A stretch of DNA of 64,000 nt from an uncultured Acetatifactor sp. (GCF_910585425.1 NZ_CAJUCP010000004.1:1-64000); one strand, 5' to 3'. Numbered from the stretch's first letter, positions 41,526 through 51,104 are shown. Made by a program: numbers and translations. Notes: generated by a model from the letters alone, not told the origin.

Positions 41526-43106
41526 ATGGGAACTTATTTGAATCCGGGAAACAATGGCTACCAGGAAATCCTGCAGTCTGAATATGTGGATAAGACAGGC
41601 CTGATTGCCTTGATCAATCATACCGTGGGGACAATGCAGAAGCTGAACTGTATCAGCAGGCCGAGGCGCTTTGGCAAGTCCTATGCGGCGAAAATGCTGT
41701 GCGCATACTACGACTGCTCCTGTGATTCCCGTGCGCTGTTTGACGACAAGGAGATAGCGGGGACGCAGGGGTATCTGACGCATCTGAACCAGTACCATGT
41801 GCTCAATCTGGACATCACCGGCTTCATCTCCGGTGCGGAGAGGATGAACATGCCGCTCTCAAATGTGCCGAATATAATCGCCGATGCGGTCTACAGGGAA
41901 CTGACGGAAGAGTATCCGGAGCTGGAAGGGAAAAGCCTCGAGGACGCCATGATCGGCTGCGTGGAAAGATCGGGGAAAGAGTTCGTGTTCGTCATTGACG
42001 AGTGGGACGCGCTGATCCGGGAGGCGAAGGGGGATGCGGCAGTACAGAGGAAGTACCTGAACCTCCTCAGGGGCTGGTTCAAGAACAATAATTTCACGCC
42101 CAGGGTCGTGGCGGCGGCTTACATGACAGGCATCCTGCCCATCAAGAAGGACGGCTCCCAGTCGGCCATCTCGGATTTCAAGGAGGTGACCACCCTGAAT
42201 CCCGGCAGGTTCGTGGAATTCACAGGCTTTACGGAAAGGGATGTCCGGTCATTGTGCGGGAAATACGGGATGGATTTCCGGGAACTGCGGCAGTGGTATG
42301 ACGGATATGACTTTCCCGGATACGGAGCCATTTATAATCCCTATTCCGTGATGTGCGCCATGCAGGAGCAGAAGTGCCGCTCCTACTGGCAGAAGACATC
42401 TGCGGCGGAATCCCTGATGACCTATATCAACATGGACTTCGAGGGGCTGCAGGAGACCATTTCCCGGCTGATTTCCGGGGAGGAGGTAGAGGTTGACACG
42501 GACCTTTTCGAGAATGATTTCGAATCCTTCAAGAGCCGTGACGATGTGCTGACGCTGCTGATCCATTTGGGCTATCTGACCTGGCAGGAGGACGATGGGA
42601 CGGCGCGCATCCCAAATGAAGAGGTGAGGATTGAGTTCCGCAAGATTTTAAAGGGGACGAACGTGAACCGGAAATGGATGGAGCTGCTCGGCCGCTCCGA
42701 AAAGCTTCTGGAGGACACCATAGCGGAAGACGCGGAGGCTGTCGCAAAGGCCGTGGAGGAGATACGGGATTCCCAGTACGCGCCGACCTACTATAATGAC
42801 GAACAGGCATTGCGGTATGTGATCAAGTTCGCGTACATTGCCGCGTTAGACCAGTACCTGAAGGTGGAGGAGCTGCCCTCCGGGAAAGGGATCGCGGATG
42901 TGGTGTACCTGCCGAAGCGCAGGTCCACGCTCCCTGCGCTGGTGGTGGAACTGAAATGGAACAAGCCGTCCGAGGGAGCAATCCGGCAGATAAAAGAGCG
43001 GAACTACCCGGCAATATTACAGGACTATGACGGCGAGATCGTGCTGGTGGGAATCAGTTATGATGCGAAAAAGAAAGCGCATAGCTGTGTGATTGAAAGA
43101 ATCTGA
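41526..43106 (+). CDS. AAA-ATPase-like / PD-(D/E)XK nuclease-like protein, copy 1
   Basis: This 526-residue protein has a P-loop-like SRPRRFGKSYAAKML, Walker B-like EFVFVIDEWDALIREAKGD, a middle helical region and a C-terminal PD-(D/E)XK-like core (KGIADVVYLPKRR, then ALVVELKWNKPSEGAIRQIK). This is the AAA-ATPase_like plus PDDEXK_9 pairing, an abundant gut-bacterial family with no established role; a defence or mobile-element function is speculated. The start at 41526 (MGTYLNPGNNGYQ) follows GGAGGTG. It is one of two tandem copies, with a third homologue at 55929. Confidence 0.85.
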   Translation: MGTYLNPGNNGYQEILQSEYVDKTGLIALINHTVGTMQKLNCISRPRRFGKSYAAKMLCAYYDCSCDSRALFDDKEIAGTQGYLTHLNQYHVLNLDITGFISGAERMNMPLSNVPNIIADAVYRELTEEYPELEGKSLEDAMIGCVERSGKEFVFVIDEWDALIREAKGDAAVQRKYLNLLRGWFKNNNFTPRVVAAAYMTGILPIKKDGSQSAISDFKEVTTLNPGRFVEFTGFTERDVRSLCGKYGMDFRELRQWYDGYDFPGYGAIYNPYSVMCAMQEQKCRSYWQKTSAAESLMTYINMDFEGLQETISRLISGEEVEVDTDLFENDFESFKSRDDVLTLLIHLGYLTWQEDDGTARIPNEEVRIEFRKILKGTNVNRKWMELLGRSEKLLEDTIAEDAEAVAKAVEEIRDSQYAPTYYNDEQALRYVIKFAYIAALDQYLKVEELPSGKGIADVVYLPKRRSTLPALVVELKWNKPSEGAIRQIKERNYPAILQDYDGEIVLVGISYDAKKKAHSCVIERI

Positions 43107-43156
43107 AATCGATGCTTTGGGATGCTGCTTGGCGTTTGGATGTGGAGGTGATTTCA

Positions 43157-44737
43157 ATGGGAACTTATTTGAATCCGGGAAATGAAGGATTCCAGAAAAT
43201 CCTGCAGTCGGAATATTTGGATAAGACCGGTTTGATTGCATTGGTCAATCAGACCATAGGGACAATGGGGATGCTGACCTGTATCAGCAGGCCGAGGCGC
43301 TTTGGCAAGTCCTACGCGGCGAAAATGCTGTGCGCATACTACGACTGCTCCTGTGATTCCCGTGTGCTGTTTGACGACAAGGAGATAGCGGGGACGCAGG
43401 GGTATCTGACGCATCTGAACCAGTACCATGTGCTCAATCTGGACATCACCGGCTTCATCTCCGGTGCGGAGAGGATGAACATGCCGCTCTCAAATGTGCC
43501 GAATATAATCGCCGATGCGGTCTACAGGGAACTGACGGAAGAGTATCCGGAGCTGGAAGGGAAAAGCCTCGAGGACGCCATGATCGGCTGCGTGGAAAGA
43601 TCGGGGAAAGAGTTCGTGTTCGTCATTGACGAGTGGGACGCGCTGATCCGGGAGGCGAAGGGGGATGCGGCAGTACAGAGGAAGTACCTGAACCTCCTCA
43701 GGGGCTGGTTCAAGAACAATAATTTCACGCCCAGGGTCGTGGCGGCGGCTTACATGACAGGCATCCTGCCCATCAAGAAGGACGGCTCCCAGTCGGCCAT
43801 CTCGGATTTCAAGGAGGTGACCACCCTGAATCCCGGCAGGTTCGTGGAATTCACAGGCTTTACGGAAAGGGATGTCCGGTCATTGTGCGGGAAATACGGG
43901 ATGGATTTCCGGGAACTGCGGCAGTGGTATGACGGATATGACTTTCCCGGATACGGAGCCATTTATAATCCCTATTCCGTGATGTGCGCCATGCAGGAGC
44001 AGAAGTGCCGCTCCTACTGGCAGAAGACATCTGCGGCGGAATCCCTGATGACCTATATCAACATGGACTTCGAGGGGCTGCAGGAGACCATTTCCCGGCT
44101 GATTTCCGGGGAGGAGGTAGAGGTTGACACGGACCTTTTCGAGAATGATTTCGAATCCTTCAAGAGCCGTGACGATGTGCTGACGCTGCTGATCCATTTG
44201 GGCTATCTGACCTGGCAGGAGGACGATGGGACGGCGCGCATCCCAAATGAAGAGGTGAGGATTGAGTTCCGCAAGATTTTAAAGGGGACGAACGTGAACC
44301 GGAAATGGATGGAGCTGCTCGGCCGCTCCGAAAAGCTTCTGGAGGACACCATAGCGGAAGACGCGGAGGCTGTCGCAAAGGCCGTGGAGGAGATACGGGA
44401 TTCCCAGTACGCGCCGACCTACTATAATGACGAACAGGCATTGCGGTATGTGATCAAGTTCGCGTACATTGCCGCGTTAGACCAGTACCTGAAGGTGGAG
44501 GAGCTGCCCTCCGGGAAAGGGATCGCGGATGTGGTGTACCTGCCGAAGCGCAGGTCCACGCTCCCTGCGCTGGTGGTGGAACTGAAATGGAACAAGCCGT
44601 CCGAGGGAGCAATCCGGCAGATAAAAGAGCGGAACTACCCGGCAATATTACAGGACTATGACGGCGAGATCGTGCTGGTGGGAATCGGTTATGATGCGAA
44701 AAAGAAAGCACATAGCTGTGTGATTGAAAGAATCTGA
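43157..44737 (+). CDS. AAA-ATPase-like / PD-(D/E)XK nuclease-like protein, copy 2
   Basis: This second copy of 526 residues is almost identical to the upstream gene from CISRPRRFGKS to the stop, with only a few differing residues (for example RVLFDDK for RALFDDK, GIGYDAKKK for GISYDAKKK). The N-terminal 30-odd residues differ more (NEGFQKILQSEYLDKTGLIA for NNGYQEILQSEYVDKTGLIA, GMLTC for QKLNC). Start at 43157 after GGAGGTG; upstream in-frame codons to 43112 are not conserved. The local divergence next to the P-loop suggests selection or gene conversion. Copy 1 ends only 51 bp before. Confidence 0.88.
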   Translation: MGTYLNPGNEGFQKILQSEYLDKTGLIALVNQTIGTMGMLTCISRPRRFGKSYAAKMLCAYYDCSCDSRVLFDDKEIAGTQGYLTHLNQYHVLNLDITGFISGAERMNMPLSNVPNIIADAVYRELTEEYPELEGKSLEDAMIGCVERSGKEFVFVIDEWDALIREAKGDAAVQRKYLNLLRGWFKNNNFTPRVVAAAYMTGILPIKKDGSQSAISDFKEVTTLNPGRFVEFTGFTERDVRSLCGKYGMDFRELRQWYDGYDFPGYGAIYNPYSVMCAMQEQKCRSYWQKTSAAESLMTYINMDFEGLQETISRLISGEEVEVDTDLFENDFESFKSRDDVLTLLIHLGYLTWQEDDGTARIPNEEVRIEFRKILKGTNVNRKWMELLGRSEKLLEDTIAEDAEAVAKAVEEIRDSQYAPTYYNDEQALRYVIKFAYIAALDQYLKVEELPSGKGIADVVYLPKRRSTLPALVVELKWNKPSEGAIRQIKERNYPAILQDYDGEIVLVGIGYDAKKKAHSCVIERI

Positions 44738-44762
44738 AGGCTGCCTGGCGGGAGGTGATAAG

Positions 44763-45341
44763 ATGAAGAACAATATTATAATTGCAGGCGTCCCAAGAGC
44801 CGGGAAGAGCACGATTTCCCATCGACTGGCAAAGCGATATGGGTATCAGCATATCAGCATGGATTCCATTATAGCGGGATTTGAGGAGTGCTTTCCTGAG
44901 ACAGGGGTGAATACCTATGCCGGATTGTCCTCTATGGACACGCTGCACCTGATCAGTGGTAAGATGGCGCCCTTTGTCCGGGCGATGCTGGATAGCGGCG
45001 AATACGATGAGTTCCAGCCCGGCATGGTGCTGGACATCTATCAGCTTCTGCCGGAGGACTATATGAAACATATTCATGGGGCGAACTGTGAGATTGCCTA
45101 TTTTCTGACATCTGATGTGACGCCGGAGGAGCGGTTGGCAATCCAGAAGAGATATGACACACCAAAAGATTATACCTTTTACAAACCCGATGAAGAGCTT
45201 CGGGAGGGCGCAGTGTACATTGTAGAGCAGAGCATCCTCATGAAGGAGCAATGCCAAAAGTACGGCCTGCCCTATTTTGAGACAGCAAGGGACAGAGAAC
45301 GGATGTTCGAATACTTTTTGGAGCAGTTCCATTTTGAGTAA
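44763..45341 (+). CDS. P-loop kinase-like protein
   Basis: This 192-residue protein starts MKNNIIIAGVPRAGKSTISH with an unambiguous Walker A (GVPRAGKST). A helical, acidic C-terminus follows. It resembles adenylate/shikimate-kinase-like small-molecule kinases, but the substrate cannot be stated. The start at 44763 follows GGGAGGTGA, 25 bp after the second AAA-ATPase gene, so it is likely co-transcribed with the tandem pair. Confidence 0.7.
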   Translation: MKNNIIIAGVPRAGKSTISHRLAKRYGYQHISMDSIIAGFEECFPETGVNTYAGLSSMDTLHLISGKMAPFVRAMLDSGEYDEFQPGMVLDIYQLLPEDYMKHIHGANCEIAYFLTSDVTPEERLAIQKRYDTPKDYTFYKPDEELREGAVYIVEQSILMKEQCQKYGLPYFETARDRERMFEYFLEQFHFE

Positions 45342-45529
45342 CCGAATAAGGACAGGCTTTCACGGCGTGGATACAGGGCCTGCTTAAATTTTGCGAAAGG
45401 AGAGTATGATAACATGACTATTTTTATGAGAGGTGTCTGCCTTTAATGCCGCATCAGTGGACACAGATACGAAGATAAACGCATAATAATTCTCTTTTTG
45501 ACCAGTACCAACTGTTGAAAGGAGAAAAA

Positions 45530-45796
45530 ATGAGCTATATAAACGCGAATCTTGTATTGCCGAAAGAACTGATAAAGGAAATCCAGAAATATGTAGACGG
45601 AATCAACCTGTACGTACCCAAAGTACCTGAGGCGAAAAGCGCCTGCAGCTCCTACAAGCTGGAAATATGCAGACGGAATCAGGAAATATACGGGAGATTT
45701 CTGCAGGGCGAAAAGGTCTCGGAATTAGCCGGAGCATATTTCCTTTCCGAAAAGAGCATCTATCGAATCCTTGGCGGGATGAAAAAGAAATTATGA
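45530..45796 (+). CDS. Small HTH protein (CD3324-like)
   Basis: This 88-residue protein starts MSYINANLVLPKELIKEIQK and ends with an HTH-like SELAGAYFLSEKSIYRILGG. Small clostridial proteins of this pattern (CD3324 family, by memory) are found with phage- or Mor-like HTH regions. AAAGGAG precedes the start, and a strong terminator follows at 45804. The 188 bp before it contain only a 10-codon ORF with an SD and no recognised gene. Function unknown. Confidence 0.7.
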   Translation: MSYINANLVLPKELIKEIQKYVDGINLYVPKVPEAKSACSSYKLEICRRNQEIYGRFLQGEKVSELAGAYFLSEKSIYRILGGMKKKL

Positions 45797-45803
45797 CATT
45801 TGG

Positions 45804-45840
45804 ACGGGAGAAATCGTTTAGCGGTTTCTCCCGTTCTTTT
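45804..45840 (+). terminator. Rho-independent terminator
   Basis: ACGGGAGAAA (45804-45813) pairs perfectly with TTTCTCCCGT (45825-45834), followed by TCTTTT. The 220 bp after it hold no recognisable gene. Confidence 0.88.
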
Positions 45841-46059
45841 CGATTTCCACATAAGAATGACAATCGGAAGTCCTCATGTTATCATTTATACTGCGCACCG
45901 GTTAAATTTGCAGTACAACCCGACTGCAGACAGCCAGGTGCTTTCACGGGGACACCACTGTAAATCATGGCGGTCTGCAGTAAGTGTCACAGACGGAATC
46001 GCTCATGATAAGCTTAGGCTTCATGAAGCGATTGAAACAGGTTCAAAGGAAGGAGAGGG

Positions 46060-48030
46060 ATGCGCATGCGGGATTACAGATGCAGCGGAAGCAGCCCTGC
46101 GCTGGCAGGGCGGATACAGGAGAAACTGGAGGGAATTGTGCGGGAAAAGAAGACCACGGCGGCCTGTGCCGCAGTCTGCGGGCCTGGCGGGCTCCTGGCG
46201 GCGGCCTGTGCCGGCACAAGGGGGTTCGAGGACAGCCTGGCCCGGGTGGATGATTTATATAATGTAGGCTCCGTCTCCAAAATATATGTGACGGCGGCTG
46301 TCATGAAGCTGGTGCAGGAGGGAAGGGTATCTCTGGACGAGCCCGTGCGCAGATACCTGCCGCACTGGAAGCTGGCGGACGCCCGCTGCCGTGAGATTAC
46401 CGTCCGGATGCTTCTGAACCATTCTTCTGGAATACCGGGGACGAATCTTCACGACCATCTGGCGCCGGAGGAAGGGGAGGATCTCTTTACAGGAAGATAC
46501 CGGAATACACCGGCGTACTGGCAGACGGTGAAGCTGCGGGCCAGGCCGGGCTGTTTCTCCGGCTACTGCAACGACGGGTTCGACCTGGCGGCGGAGGTGG
46601 TGGAGGCGGTGACCGGGGAGCCTTATATCCGCTGGCTTCGGGAGCAGATAACAGGGCCTGCGGGGCTTTTTTCCGTGGGAGTGGGCAGAAGGCTTGCGGA
46701 AGGGTATGTGAAGGTATCCTGCCGGGGCGCGGAGCCGGAATATTACAACTGCTTCGGCGCGGGGGCTATCCATACCACGGTGCCGGAGTGCGCCATGTTC
46801 GGGTTCCTTTTCGTGGATTCCAGGGGGATTGTGGGACAGGCCTGGCTGGACGAGACCAGGCGGCCTCAGGGGGCGACCTTTCTGCAGGGGGCGTACGATG
46901 CGGTAAACTACTGTCTGGGATGGGATTCCCTTTACAACAGGAACCGGATTCCCCTGGGAGAAGGGGCGGTGGTAAAGGAGGGCGGCACGGAGCAGTTTAC
47001 CAGTTATCTGTTGGTGAGCCCTGCCTGCAGGCTGTCGCTGGCCATCTCGGGTACCAGTGACGGCGATGTCCCGTGGCTTGAGGTGCTGGAAGACATTGGA
47101 GGGGAAGCCCTGAAGCTTCTTGGAAAGGAGCGGAAGGAGGACGGCGGCGCCGGGGATGGAGCCGGAGAAAGGGCGTCTGCCTGTAAACGGCAGGGGGAAG
47201 GGGAAAGCCTGAAAGCGCCGGAAACAGTCGGCGGCGAAGGGGAAAGCCTGAAAGCGCCGGAAACAGTCGGCGGCGAAGGGGAAAGCCTGAAAGCGCCAGA
47301 AACAGTCGGCGGCGAAGGGGAAAGCCTGAAAGCGCCGGAACCTGTCAGCGGCGAAAGGGAAAGCCTGAAGATGCCGGAACCTGTCAGCGGCGAAGGGGAA
47401 AGGCTCAAAACACCGGAACCCATCGGCATCGCAAAAAGCGTACTCCTGGAATCCCCCGGCAGGTACAGCGGACTGGCATATGGGAGCGTCGGCGTTTATC
47501 GCTTTTCCGTCCATAATGATACGTTGCAAACGGAAACCCTGCAAAAGGGAGGCGGTTGGCAGAGGGAAGAGGAGCTGAGCGGTTTCCGATGGGACGGAAG
47601 CTCCTTTGCGAAAGGCGAGCATGACCGGATTACGGCGGAGGAATATGACGGAAAAGTCTACTATATAAGATGGGGAGTGGCTTTCTGCCAGAGGAACAGC
47701 GGATATCCCTCTCCCGGAACCATTTGGCCCCGCCTGGCGGGCTCCTGCTTTACAGCGGAAGGGGGAGGGGAGGCTTTCGGCAGAATCTGTCTGGAAGCCA
47801 TCAATGAAGAAAATGTGCTGATTTTTACCACGGACCATGAGGAATACCCGGTGGTGCCCCTTGTATGCGATCCCCGGAAGGCGGATGAGACCTGCCTGAT
47901 TTCGGAGACAAGCTGGGACGGGATCGTTTTCCGCCTGGAGCAGGAAGGGGAGCAGGCCCGGTTGTGCATGGGGACTGACAAATTCATGAAAACAACAAAA
48001 AACAATAAAAATCCACAAAAGCAAGAATGA
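46060..48030 (+). CDS. Serine hydrolase, beta-lactamase/CubicO family, with repeat linker
   Basis: This 656-residue protein has a class C beta-lactamase fold: the nucleophile Ser in VGSVSKIYVTAAVMK (S-x-x-K), a YCN motif (FSGYCNDGFDLAAEV), a DYAPEEG-like region, then EQFTSYLLVSPACRL. No signal peptide is seen. From 47194 to 47427 six 13-residue repeats (GEGESLKAPETVG and variants) form a flexible linker to a C-terminal beta-rich domain. Family members hydrolyse esters, amides or peptides; substrate unknown. GGAGAGG precedes the ATG; ATG at 46066 is also possible. Confidence 0.8.
   Translation: MRMRDYRCSGSSPALAGRIQEKLEGIVREKKTTAACAAVCGPGGLLAAACAGTRGFEDSLARVDDLYNVGSVSKIYVTAAVMKLVQEGRVSLDEPVRRYLPHWKLADARCREITVRMLLNHSSGIPGTNLHDHLAPEEGEDLFTGRYRNTPAYWQTVKLRARPGCFSGYCNDGFDLAAEVVEAVTGEPYIRWLREQITGPAGLFSVGVGRRLAEGYVKVSCRGAEPEYYNCFGAGAIHTTVPECAMFGFLFVDSRGIVGQAWLDETRRPQGATFLQGAYDAVNYCLGWDSLYNRNRIPLGEGAVVKEGGTEQFTSYLLVSPACRLSLAISGTSDGDVPWLEVLEDIGGEALKLLGKERKEDGGAGDGAGERASACKRQGEGESLKAPETVGGEGESLKAPETVGGEGESLKAPETVGGEGESLKAPEPVSGERESLKMPEPVSGEGERLKTPEPIGIAKSVLLESPGRYSGLAYGSVGVYRFSVHNDTLQTETLQKGGGWQREEELSGFRWDGSSFAKGEHDRITAEEYDGKVYYIRWGVAFCQRNSGYPSPGTIWPRLAGSCFTAEGGGEAFGRICLEAINEENVLIFTTDHEEYPVVPLVCDPRKADETCLISETSWDGIVFRLEQEGEQARLCMGTDKFMKTTKNNKNPQKQE
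47194..47427 (+). repeat. 39-bp tandem repeat in the serine hydrolase gene
   Basis: Six in-frame units of 39 bp encode GEGESLKAPETVG-type peptides; the first three are nearly identical and the last three drift (APEPVS, MPEPVS, TPEPIG). Copy-number change would keep the frame and vary linker length. Gradual drift towards the 3' end suggests recent expansion at the 5' side. Confidence 0.9.
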
Positions 48031-48047
48031 AAATAGTGATAGATTTA

Positions 48048-48076
48048 TTGACATCCGGCTGCTATGGGCATATACT
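48048..48076 (+). promoter_or_regulatory. Promoter of the glycyl radical enzyme gene
   Basis: TTGACA (48048-48053) and TATACT (48071-48076) are 17 bp apart, 63 bp before the ATG. The dehydratase thus has its own promoter, separate from the shell operon. Confidence 0.75.
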
Positions 48077-48139
48077 GGAGAATATGGACGAACTATAAAG
48101 AAAGGCAATGCGAAGCAGACAGTACGGAAAGGAGCACCC

Positions 48140-50665
48140 ATGGCAAAATATTACACACAGGAAATCCCCAAAACGGACAGGATCCCCAGGCTGGTGGCGC
48201 ATCTCTACGCCAAGATGCCGGAGATTGAGTCCGCCCGGGCCAGACTGATCACGGAATCCTATAAGGCCACGGAGGACAAGCCCGTCATCATGCGACGGGC
48301 CCTGGCTTTCGCGCATATCCTGGACAATATCCCCATCATCATCAGGGAGGGAGAGCTGGTGGTGGGCAGCAGCACGATTGCCCCCCGAGGCTGCCAGACC
48401 TATCCGGAATTCTCCTACAAATGGCTGGAGGCGGAGTTCGAGACCGTGGCGGAGCGGAAAGCCGATCCTTTCTACATAGCGGACCAGACCAAGAAGGAGC
48501 TGCTTGCGGCGGATGCCTACTGGGAGGGGAAGACGACAAGCGACCTGGCCACCGCCCTCATGACCGAGGAGACGAAGAAAGCCATCGAGCACAACATCTT
48601 CACCCCCGGCAACTATTTCTACAACGGCGTGGGCCATGTCACCGTCCAGTACGACAAGGTGCTGGCCATGGGCTACAGAGGGATCATTGAGGAGATTGAG
48701 GAGGAGCTGGACAGATGCAATCCCGGAGACGGGGATTACTGCACCAAGAGCCAGTTCCTGAAAGCTGCCATCCTAAGCTGCGAGGCCGTGATCCGGTATG
48801 CCCGCAGGTATGCAGGGCTGGCGGAGAGGGAGGCGGCTTCCTGCACGGATGCAGCCAGGAAGCAGGAGCTTTTGCAGATCGCGGCCAACTGCGCGAGGGT
48901 GCCGGAGCATGGGGCCGCCACGTTCCATGAGGCCTGCCAGAGCTTCTGGTTCGTGCAGCAGCTCCTGCAGTTGGAGTCCAGCGGGCACTCCATCTCCCCG
49001 GGGCGCTTCGACCAGTATATGTATCCTTATTATAAGAAAGACCTGGAGGCCGGGAAGCTGACAAGAGAGTCCGCCCAGGAGCTGATAGACTGCATCTGGG
49101 TAAAGCTCAACGACCTGAACAAATGCCGTGACGCCGCCAGCGCGGAGGGCTTCGCGGGCTACAGCCTGTTCCAGAACCTGATCGTGGGCGGACAGGACAA
49201 AGAAGGGCTGGACGTGACCAATGACCTTTCCTTCATGTGCATCACGGCTTCCAAGCATGTGTTCCTGCCCCAGCCATCCCTTTCCATCCGGGTGTGGAAC
49301 AAGTCGCCCCACGACCTGCTGCTGAAGGCGGCGGATTTGACACGCACAGGCATCGGCCTGCCTGCGTACTACAACGATGAAGTCATAATCCCCTCGCTGC
49401 TGAGCAGAGGCCTTACCCTGGAGGACGCCAGGGACTACAATATCATCGGCTGCGTGGAGCCCCAGAAAGCGGGCAAGACGGAGGGCTGGCATGACGCGGC
49501 GTTCTACAACATGTGCCGTCCCCTGGAGCTGGTGTTCTCCAATGGCTGGGACAAGGGCGAGAAGATCGGCATAGAGACCGGGGCCGTGGAGGACATGGCT
49601 ACCTTTGAGGAGTTCTATGATGCCTATAAGAAGCAGATGGATTACAATATCTCCCTGCTGGTGAACGCGGACAATGCCATCGATGTGGCCCATGCCACCA
49701 GATGTCCGCTGCCGTACCTCTCCTGCATGGTGGACGACTGCATAAAGCGTGGCAAGAGCGTCCAGGAGGGCGGCGCCGTCTACAACTTTACCGGGCCTCA
49801 GGGCTTCGGCATCGCCAACATGGCGGACTCGCTGTACGCGATCAAGAAGCTGGTATTTGACGAGAAGAAGGTGACCCTGGCGGAGTACAAGCGGGCGCTG
49901 GCCATGAACTACGGACAGGGCTTCGATGCCGTCAGCGCCGGGGAAATCGTGACGGAGATCCTGCGTGAAATGGGTAGAAACGGCATGGCCGTGGACGAAG
50001 CCCAGGTTGCGGGCATGATCGCGGCAGTGATGAACGCGGAGCTTCCGGCGGAGGAGAAGAAGAGATACGAGGAGCTGCGGGCCATGATAGACGAGGTGCC
50101 CAAGTTCGGCAATGACAACGAGGAGGTGGACATGTTCGCCAGGGATGTGGCGTACACTTATACCAGGCCGCTGCTGAACTACCGCAATCCCAGAGGAGGC
50201 CAGTTCCAGGCGGGGCTGTATCCCGTGTCGGCCAATGTGCCCCTGGGGGCCCAGACAGGAGCTACCCCGGACGGCAGGCTCGCCCATACCCCTGTGGCGG
50301 ACGGCGTGTCCCCCTCGGCGGGCAAGGACGTGTACGGCCCTACCGCTGCGGCAAACTCCGTGTCCAAGCTGGACCATGGAATCGCCTCCAACGGCACGCT
50401 GTTCAACCAGAAGTTCCATCCCACGGCGCTCAGCGGTGAGAAGGGGCTGGAGAACTTCGTGGCGCTGATTCGCTCCTATTTCGACCAGAAGGGGAGCCAT
50501 ATGCAGTTCAATGTGGTGGACAGGGAGACCCTTTTGGACGCCCAGGCCCATCCGGAGAAGTACGCCCACCTGGTGGTGCGGGTGGCAGGGTACAGCGCGC
50601 TGTTCACGACGCTGTCCAAGTCCCTGCAGGACGATATTATCCGCAGGACGGAGCAGGGGTTCTGA
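48140..50665 (+). CDS. Glycyl radical 1,2-propanediol/glycerol dehydratase
   Basis: This 841-residue glycyl radical enzyme has the radical-relay Cys438 and Glu440 in GCVEPQKAGKTEGWHDAAFY and the radical Gly817 in VRVAGYSALF. The Cys-to-Asp spacing (C438 to D452) equals that recalled for Clostridium butyricum glycerol dehydratase (C433 to D447). Numbering also agrees with what I recall for the Roseburia inulinivorans propanediol dehydratase. It dehydrates propanediol to propionaldehyde without B12. No N-terminal encapsulation helix is seen. AAAGGAG precedes the start. Its activase is encoded 1.7 kb downstream past three unrelated genes. Confidence 0.93.
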   Translation: MAKYYTQEIPKTDRIPRLVAHLYAKMPEIESARARLITESYKATEDKPVIMRRALAFAHILDNIPIIIREGELVVGSSTIAPRGCQTYPEFSYKWLEAEFETVAERKADPFYIADQTKKELLAADAYWEGKTTSDLATALMTEETKKAIEHNIFTPGNYFYNGVGHVTVQYDKVLAMGYRGIIEEIEEELDRCNPGDGDYCTKSQFLKAAILSCEAVIRYARRYAGLAEREAASCTDAARKQELLQIAANCARVPEHGAATFHEACQSFWFVQQLLQLESSGHSISPGRFDQYMYPYYKKDLEAGKLTRESAQELIDCIWVKLNDLNKCRDAASAEGFAGYSLFQNLIVGGQDKEGLDVTNDLSFMCITASKHVFLPQPSLSIRVWNKSPHDLLLKAADLTRTGIGLPAYYNDEVIIPSLLSRGLTLEDARDYNIIGCVEPQKAGKTEGWHDAAFYNMCRPLELVFSNGWDKGEKIGIETGAVEDMATFEEFYDAYKKQMDYNISLLVNADNAIDVAHATRCPLPYLSCMVDDCIKRGKSVQEGGAVYNFTGPQGFGIANMADSLYAIKKLVFDEKKVTLAEYKRALAMNYGQGFDAVSAGEIVTEILREMGRNGMAVDEAQVAGMIAAVMNAELPAEEKKRYEELRAMIDEVPKFGNDNEEVDMFARDVAYTYTRPLLNYRNPRGGQFQAGLYPVSANVPLGAQTGATPDGRLAHTPVADGVSPSAGKDVYGPTAAANSVSKLDHGIASNGTLFNQKFHPTALSGEKGLENFVALIRSYFDQKGSHMQFNVVDRETLLDAQAHPEKYAHLVVRVAGYSALFTTLSKSLQDDIIRRTEQGF

Positions 50666-50740
50666 AAGGAAGCGCATGTGTGATGCGATGGGAATATTGG
50701 ATGCGGATATCATGGCAAGAGCAACGGAGGTAATTTGTAA

Positions 50741-51040
50741 ATGGATTCAGTTTTGAATGAAAAGTGGTTTGAGTTATCCCTTGTGCAGCAGATGATAAAC
50801 ATTGGAAATGAGGTAAAACGGGCACTGAAATTTTCTGCAGATCTGGATAAGAGAGATATGTTTTTTGACAGAGCGATACAGTATACGAATTTTACAATGG
50901 AAGACCCTAAAAACGCTCATGTATTGTCGGAGTTACTGATTAGTAAAGAAGTGCTGGAAGATTATCGTGGAGAACATAATCTCGCCTGCACAGGGGAACA
51001 GATTAACGGATATTATCAAGCTTATCAATACCTTTTGTAG
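50741..51040 (+). CDS. Small helical protein of unknown function
   Basis: This 99-residue protein begins MDSVLNEKWFELSLVQQMIN and is predicted mostly helical, with no membrane segment and no metal or catalytic motif. It recalls small four-helix proteins that are widespread as lone genes in gut bacteria. It is weakly preceded by GGAGG and is more AT-rich than its neighbours. It lies between the dehydratase and its activase, so it is probably an insertion of unrelated DNA. Confidence 0.55.
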   Translation: MDSVLNEKWFELSLVQQMINIGNEVKRALKFSADLDKRDMFFDRAIQYTNFTMEDPKNAHVLSELLISKEVLEDYRGEHNLACTGEQINGYYQAYQYLL

Positions 51041-51104
51041 CACTTTTACGCGGCATAAAGTTATCAATCATGCAGGTACAGACTGTCCCTATAAGGATGA
51101 CAGA

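Larger units (their letters stand above)
41500..44739 (+). repeat. 1.6-kb tandem duplication
   Basis: 41500-43108 and 43131-44739 align without gaps at an offset of 1631 bp and are nearly identical. Differences cluster in about 100 bp (41553-41650 against 43184-43281); outside it only a handful of single-base changes were seen. Confidence 0.9.

Noticed and set aside
45404..45446. Short leader peptide (10 codons) with a ribosome site before the small HTH gene
   Set aside because: Too short and lacks a coupled attenuator hairpin or repeated regulatory codons.
47194..47427. CRISPR-like repeat array
   Set aside because: The 39-bp units are contiguous with no spacers and lie in frame within a gene.
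46255..48141. 628-codon open frame on the minus strand opposite the serine hydrolase
   Set aside because: It mirrors codon-position bias of a clear plus-strand enzyme and has Pro/His/Phe-rich repeats reading back from the 39-bp array; no ribosome site or homologous motif.
48773..50713. 646-codon open frame on the minus strand opposite the glycyl radical enzyme
   Set aside because: The plus strand codes for an unambiguous glycyl radical enzyme with catalytic residues, so the reverse frame is a shadow of GC-rich coding sequence.
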